This document shows, in pieces, positions 32,466 through 36,183 of a stretch of DNA of 36,183 nt; the stretch's first letter is position 1; every line of letters starts with the position of its first letter. This DNA comes from Bacteroidaceae bacterium (lineage in GTDB: Bacteria; Bacteroidota; Bacteroidia; Bacteroidales; Bacteroidaceae). Under the pieces are notes generated by a model. It saw only the letters and a list, made by a program, of their open reading frames with translations, searched no databases and was not told the origin of the DNA. The position numbers and the translations under genes are program-made. The DNA lies in the NCBI GenBank assembly GCA_017503645.1, contig JAFVSR010000075.1:1-36183 (forward strand). The letters run 5' to 3'.

Positions 32466-33332
32466 ATGAACAACATCTATTTGAAGAAGCTGCCACTGCA
32501 GGGGTTCGCCACCACACAATCGTCGTTGCAGCAGTTTATGCAACACGCATACCAACTGCAACACATCACAATCTTTTACGGCATAAGTGGCGAGGCTCTC
32601 TTTACCATCGATGGACAGAAGTATCGCTTCACTCCCGGGCAGATAATCATATGCCCTGCAAACTCCAACATTCTGCTGCTCGACATCACCAGCGACTTTT
32701 CGGCACGCCTGCTGGGCCTCACCAAGCACATATGGCTTGCTGCGCGCAGTTCTATGGGCCCCGAAACAATGCAGACGATAGAGCGCCGCATACACCAAGG
32801 CGGTAACAACGAGCTGGAGAGCGAATACGTTACAAACATATTCAGACAGATAGATATACTCGATGCCGAGCTTGCAGGCAACGAGGGGCATATGGAGTAT
32901 TGCCGCCAGAATGTGATTCTTGCTGTGAACTCCCTGCTGCTATACATACAGCGCATAAACAAGGAGAACGCAAACAGCATCAAAGAGCATATATCGGAAA
33001 ACAAGGACAAGATGTTCTATGAGTTCCGCGTGTTGCTGGCAAAAAAGTTCCGCGAGAACCGCTCGGTGCAGTTCTACGCCGACAGCCTCAAAGTATCCAC
33101 ACGCCAACTCAACTCGATATGCCAGCGGGCAGGTGGACAGAATGCCAAGGAGATTATAGACCACTACACCATAATTGAATTGCAGGTGGCACTTATGTAC
33201 ACGCACAAAAGTTTTCAGGAACTTGTGAACGACTTTAATTTCCCCGACCAATCTTATCTGAACCGCTATTTCAAACGGCACACAGGTTATTCGTTATCGG
33301 AATTCAGAACAAACGGCGTAATGGTTGACTAA
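32466..33332 (+). CDS. AraC-family transcriptional regulator
   Basis: This 288-residue regulator has an N-terminal effector/cupin-like half (about 1-150, including YGISGEALFTIDGQKYRFTPG) and a C-terminal double helix-turn-helix (about 185-284). The first helix-turn-helix lies around SVQFYADSLKVSTRQLNSIC and the second around SFQELVNDFNFPDQSYLNRYFKRHTGYSLSEFR, the classic AraC signature end. The effector and targets are unknown. It starts 34 bases after tmRNA, with no good independent promoter, so read-through from the strong ssrA promoter may express it. The stop lies in a terminator hairpin. Confidence 0.9.
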   Translation: MNNIYLKKLPLQGFATTQSSLQQFMQHAYQLQHITIFYGISGEALFTIDGQKYRFTPGQIIICPANSNILLLDITSDFSARLLGLTKHIWLAARSSMGPETMQTIERRIHQGGNNELESEYVTNIFRQIDILDAELAGNEGHMEYCRQNVILAVNSLLLYIQRINKENANSIKEHISENKDKMFYEFRVLLAKKFRENRSVQFYADSLKVSTRQLNSICQRAGGQNAKEIIDHYTIIELQVALMYTHKSFQELVNDFNFPDQSYLNRYFKRHTGYSLSEFRTNGVMVD

Positions 33333-33346
33333 CCATCACGCCGTTT
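33311..33346 (+). terminator. Terminator overlapping the AraC gene end
   Basis: Bases 33311-33326 pair with 33331-33346 (16 bp with one A-C mismatch) around GACT, followed by GGTTTTTTCTTTTA. The left arm is the last coding part of the AraC gene and the stop codon (33330-33332) lies at the loop/right-arm junction. It probably also lies close enough to help end the convergent DUF3467 transcript. Confidence 0.85.
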
Positions 33347-33371
33347 GGTTTTTTCTTTTATTGCCACGCCA

Positions 33372-33677
33372 TCAGGCCTCGCCCTTGAATGGAGCCACGG
33401 GTATATATCCCTGGCGCTCGGGCAAACGTATCTCGCCAAACTGGGCCTCGTACTTGCGCAGATTATCCTGCAGGGCAAGCACCAGACGCTTGGTGTGCTC
33501 GGGTGTCATTACAATGCGCGACTTCACCTGCGCCTTGGCCACGCCGGGCATAATGCGCACAAAATCCATTACAAACTCCGAGGATGAGTGTGCTATCACG
33601 GCAAGGTTCGAATAAACGCCCTGGGCAACATCCTCTTTAAGTTCTATCTGCAACTGACCGTCTTTTTTAATATCCAT
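33372..33677 (-). CDS. DUF3467 protein
   Basis: The 101-residue protein begins MDIKKDGQLQIELKEDVAQG and contains the family pattern YSNLAVIAHSSSEFVMDFVRIMPG and then VKSRIVMTPEHTKRLVLALQDNLRKYE. DUF3467 is a small cytoplasmic family common in Bacteroidota and of unknown function. The 2-base gap to the FKBP gene upstream makes it the last gene of the glyS-FKBP-DUF3467 unit. Confidence 0.88.
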   Translation of the reverse strand: MDIKKDGQLQIELKEDVAQGVYSNLAVIAHSSSEFVMDFVRIMPGVAKAQVKSRIVMTPEHTKRLVLALQDNLRKYEAQFGEIRLPERQGYIPVAPFKGEA

Positions 33678-33679
33678 AG

Positions 33680-34252
33680 TTATTCGCCTGCTTTAGGGTG
33701 AGAGAAATCTACAAGATTCACGGTGAATATGAGTGTGGAGTATGCAGGTACCACGCCGTTGTCAATGGCACCATAGCCAAGCGTGGAGGGTATGTATATT
33801 TCCCATATATCGCCCCTGACCATCTCCTGCACGGCGGTTGTGAAGCCCTTCACACATTCGTTGAGAGCAAGTTGCATAGGCGCTTCGTAATCGGGGTTGA
33901 GCTCGCCCGAATATGAGGCATCGAATATCTTGTCATTTATGAGCTTGCCCGAATAGTTCACCCACACGTTATCGTTGTACATTGGGTGTGTGGTTCCCGT
34001 ACCGCTGCTCTTCACCTTGCAATATACATAGTACTGGTTTTCCCACTCCGCATCGGGGTTCAGGCCCACGGCCACAAAGCGCTTCCACTCGCCGTCACTG
34101 TTTTCGGCAGCCTCCACGGCAATGGAATCTATGTATTGGGTGTTTTTAAGCTCCCAATTGGCATACTCGGCATACTCGTCGCTCTCGCTGCAAGAGGCTA
34201 ACCCCACGAGCGCGAGCAACGACACGAGTATTGTTTTTCCTATATTCTTCAT
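33680..34252 (-). CDS. FKBP-type peptidyl-prolyl cis-trans isomerase lipoprotein
   Basis: This is a 190-residue lipoprotein that likely assists protein folding at the cell envelope. The ATG at 34252 gives MKNIGKTILVSLLALVGLASC, a lipoprotein signal with the lipobox LASC; the cysteine at 21 would be lipidated. An in-frame TTG at 34264 is not needed. The FKBP domain (about 95-185) shows VWVNYSGKL, DKIFDASYSGE, VKGFTTAVQEM and IPSTLGYGAIDNGVVPAYSTLIFTV. The usual tryptophan of the active-site VIxGW motif is replaced by Phe (VKGFTTA), as in many bacterial lipoprotein FKBPs. It starts 8 bases after glyS, so the two are probably co-transcribed. Confidence 0.92.
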   Translation of the reverse strand: MKNIGKTILVSLLALVGLASCSESDEYAEYANWELKNTQYIDSIAVEAAENSDGEWKRFVAVGLNPDAEWENQYYVYCKVKSSGTGTTHPMYNDNVWVNYSGKLINDKIFDASYSGELNPDYEAPMQLALNECVKGFTTAVQEMVRGDIWEIYIPSTLGYGAIDNGVVPAYSTLIFTVNLVDFSHPKAGE

Positions 34253-34260
34253 CTGAAAAA

Positions 34261-35802
34261 TCAAGCAAGTTTCTTCAACAACGAGGTAATGCTTACGTTG
34301 TCCTCTATAATGCCACGGAGGTCGGCAATGGCAACGCGGCGCTGCTCCATTGTATCGCGCTCACGCAGAGTAACCATACCATCCTCGAGTGTCTGGTGGT
34401 CCACTGTCACGCAGTAGGGAGTACCAATGGCATCCATACGACGGTAGCGTTTGCCAATAGAGTCCTTCTCCTCGTAGTAACAATTGAAATTGAACTTGAG
34501 TTCGTTCATAATCTCGCGAGCCTTTTCGGGCAGACCATCTTTCTTCACCAAAGGAAGTACAGCCAGTTTCACCGGAGCAAGGGCTGCGGGCAGGCGCAAT
34601 ACCACGCGGGTTTCGCCGTTTTCGAGCTTCTCCTCGCAATACGATGCACACATAATGCTGAGGAACATACGGTCAACACCGATAGATGTTTCAATAACAT
34701 AGGGAGTGTAGCTCTCGTTTGTTTCGGGGTCGAAGTATTTGATATTCTTGCCCGAATATTTCTCGTGCTGGCTAAGGTCGAAATTGGTACGCGAGTGGAT
34801 ACCCTCTACCTCCTTGAAGCCGAAAGGCATCTTGAACTCGATGTCGGTGGCAGCATTGGCATAGTGGGCAAGTTTATCGTGATCGTGGAAACGGTACGAT
34901 GCATCGCCAAAGCCCAGGGCCTTGTGCCAGGCAAGACGTGTCTCCTTCCACTTGTTGAACCACTCGAGCTCGCTGCCGGGGCGCACGAAGAACTGCATCT
35001 CCATCTGCTCGAACTCGCGCATACGGAAGATGAACTGGCGGGCAACTATCTCGTTACGGAAAGCCTTACCTATCTGTGCTATACCAAAGGGCACGCGCAT
35101 ACGGCCGGTTTTCTGTACGTTCAGGTAGTTCACGAAGATACCTTGCGCAGTTTCGGGGCGCAGATAAATCTTCATTGCAGCATCGGCTGTAGAACCCATT
35201 TCTGTGGAGAACATAAGGTTGAACTGGCGCACCTCGGTCCAGTTGCGTGTACCCGAAATGGGGCAGACAATCTCCTCGTCTATGATAATCTGGCGCAACT
35301 CGTCCAAATCCATAGCATTGAGAGCAGCAGCAAAACGATTGTGCAAAGCATCGCGTTTAGCCTTCTCGGCAAGCACTTTGGGGTTGGTTTCCAGGAATAG
35401 TTCGCGATTGAAAGAGTCGCCAAAGCGCTCTGCAGCCTTTGCGGCCTCTTTCTCAATCTTCTCGTCATATTTTGCAAGCTGCTCCTCTATGAGCACGTCG
35501 GCACGATAGCGTTTCTTTGAATCGCGGTTATCGATGAGGGGGTCGTTGAATGCATCGACGTGGCCCGATGCCTTCCAAATTGTGGGGTGCATAAAAATTG
35601 CAGAATCGATACCCACGATGTTGTCGTTGAGCAACACCATACTCTGCCACCAATATGTCTTGATATTATTCTTCAGTTCCACGCCCATCTGACCATAGTC
35701 GTAAACTGCGCCTAATCCATCATATATGTCGCTCGAGGGGAAAACAAAACCATACTCCTTGCAGTGAGCGACCACTTTCTTAAATACATCTTCTTGAGCC
35801 AT
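34261..35802 (-). CDS. glyS: Glycine--tRNA ligase (alpha2-type)
   Basis: This class II synthetase charges tRNA-Gly. The 513-residue protein is the homodimeric eukaryote/archaeal-like type, not the alpha-beta enzyme with separate GlyQ and GlyS chains. The N-terminus MAQEDVFKKVVAHCKEYGFVFPSSDIYDG and the AVYDYGQMGVELKNNIKTYWW segment are typical. Class II motif 2 is visible around FRNEIVARQFIFRMREFEQMEMQFF, and motif 3 around TSIGVDRMFLSIMCASY. The C-terminal anticodon-binding domain begins LAPVKLAVLPLVKKDGLPEKA. It is the first gene of the unit with FKBP and DUF3467. No exact TAnnTTTG box lies directly upstream; TTACTTTG on the minus strand at 35857-35850 is the nearest match. Confidence 0.97.
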   Translation of the reverse strand: MAQEDVFKKVVAHCKEYGFVFPSSDIYDGLGAVYDYGQMGVELKNNIKTYWWQSMVLLNDNIVGIDSAIFMHPTIWKASGHVDAFNDPLIDNRDSKKRYRADVLIEEQLAKYDEKIEKEAAKAAERFGDSFNRELFLETNPKVLAEKAKRDALHNRFAAALNAMDLDELRQIIIDEEIVCPISGTRNWTEVRQFNLMFSTEMGSTADAAMKIYLRPETAQGIFVNYLNVQKTGRMRVPFGIAQIGKAFRNEIVARQFIFRMREFEQMEMQFFVRPGSELEWFNKWKETRLAWHKALGFGDASYRFHDHDKLAHYANAATDIEFKMPFGFKEVEGIHSRTNFDLSQHEKYSGKNIKYFDPETNESYTPYVIETSIGVDRMFLSIMCASYCEEKLENGETRVVLRLPAALAPVKLAVLPLVKKDGLPEKAREIMNELKFNFNCYYEEKDSIGKRYRRMDAIGTPYCVTVDHQTLEDGMVTLRERDTMEQRRVAIADLRGIIEDNVSITSLLKKLA

Positions 35803-36183
35803 AATCTATGTTTTATTTATTCGTTCTTAATCAGCATTCAAATATTCTGCAAAGTAAATCATTTTTTAGCTAAAAACCGCCATTTTACCACACTATAATT
35901 ATAAATTTATAATAATTTACCATAAAAAAGAGATTGCCGCAATCGCTTCGAAAAATATCAATGCAAACTTTATTGTTTCTGCCCGTTTTTGCGTATATTT
36001 GAGATAAATCTCGAATATAGGAGGCACCTCGGCAAAAAAATCAAACAAGTTTGTTTTTTCTGCGCTCGAAATTAAGCATATTTGAGATAAATCTCGAATA
36101 TAGGAGGCACCTCGGCAAAAAAATCAAACGAGTTTGTTTTTTCTGCGCTCGAAATTAAGCATATTTGAGATAAATCTCGAATA
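35803..36183. other. glyS upstream region and tandem repeat array
   Basis: Nearest glyS there is AT-rich DNA with a weak minus-strand -7 candidate (TTACTTTG, 35857-35850). From about 35935 the sequence becomes a degenerate version of the repeat that follows: TATTGTTTCTGCCCG parallels the TTTGTTTTTTCTGCGCTCG part of the unit. From 36001 there are two full 83-bp repeats and a partial third that leaves the window. No gene is seen. Confidence 0.6.
36001..36183 (+). repeat. 83-bp tandem repeat array (two full units and a partial third)
   Basis: Units lie at 36001-36083, 36084-36166 and 36167-36183 (partial). Units 1 and 2 differ at a single base, A36047 versus G36130. Each unit contains GAGATAAATCTC (a short hairpin), GAGGCACCTC (a 4-bp palindrome), a 15-bp imperfect hairpin (36032-36063 in unit 1, two mismatches, loop 36047-36048) and (T/C)ATATTTG, a -7-like box at the junction between units. 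The single difference between units is in the hairpin loop. Units abut directly with no spacers, so it is not CRISPR. It continues past the right edge, so its total size is unknown. Confidence 0.88.

Noticed and set aside
32214-32891. A 225-codon minus-strand frame crossing the tmRNA and the AraC gene
   Set aside because: It overlaps the highly structured tmRNA and a clear regulator gene on the other strand.
34231-35400. A 389-codon open frame antisense to glyS
   Set aside because: It mirrors glyS codons and has no recognisable domain or start context.
36001-36183. Tandem 83-bp repeats as a CRISPR array
   Set aside because: Units abut directly without unique spacers and no cas gene is present; it is a plain tandem repeat.

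Overview
The window looks like a chromosomal segment from a Bacteroidales bacterium (Bacteroidota). The main evidence is: promoter-like TAnnTTTG boxes; A-rich leaders in place of clear Shine-Dalgarno sites; a tmRNA whose proteolysis tag reads GETSYALAA; lineage-typical families (DUF3467, DUF3078, a fused CcsB-CcsA, a MalQ with tandem CBM20); and a possible type IX secretion C-terminal tail. Nearly all genes are housekeeping. I found no phage, integrase, transposase, toxin-antitoxin, CRISPR or biosynthetic cluster.

Layout, left to right. 1-484: the first residues of a possible thiamine-diphosphate enzyme leaving the left edge, then a non-coding field of palindromic and direct repeats. 485-3166 (-): 4-alpha-glucanotransferase (malQ). 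3503-8141 (+): leucine operon leuA-leuC-leuD-leuB, followed after 8 bases by a periplasmic amidase (8150-9319) and an MCE/MlaD protein (9438-10337). 10374-12038 (-): secreted GHL10 glycoside hydrolase-like protein. 12382-15939 (+): pyruvate:ferredoxin oxidoreductase. 16088-17542 (+): APC-family amino acid antiporter. 17574-22835 (-): MsbA-like ABC exporter, Kef-type antiporter and DUF3078 protein. 23180-25757 (+): yidC and a small unrecognised gene. 25824-27313 (+): DUF2156 protein overlapping a uracil-DNA-glycosylase-family protein. 27501-29770 (+): coiled-coil protein, zapA and rny. 29839-31832 (-): mntP and fused ccsBA. 32038-32431 (+): ssrA (tmRNA), then an AraC-family regulator. 33372-35802 (-): glyS, an FKBP lipoprotein and a DUF3467 protein. 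35803-36183: a tandem array of an 83-bp unit running off the right edge.

Functional grouping. There are complete leucine branch enzymes, envelope functions (amidase, MCE, MsbA-like, YidC, DUF3078), division and RNA turnover (coiled-coil protein, ZapA, RNase Y), and anaerobic central metabolism (PFOR). Three convergent gene pairs share a perfect 19-24 bp hairpin and a fourth has a near-perfect one; two of the perfect stems contain both stop codons.

The least explained sequence is non-coding: the 83-bp tandem array at the right end, whose promoter-like start matches the coiled-coil/zapA/rny promoter and leader at 27 of 34 positions; the dispersed degenerate element at 3391, 9334 and 12218; and the duplicated 34-bp block upstream of yidC. 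I do not see a clearly new multi-gene system here.
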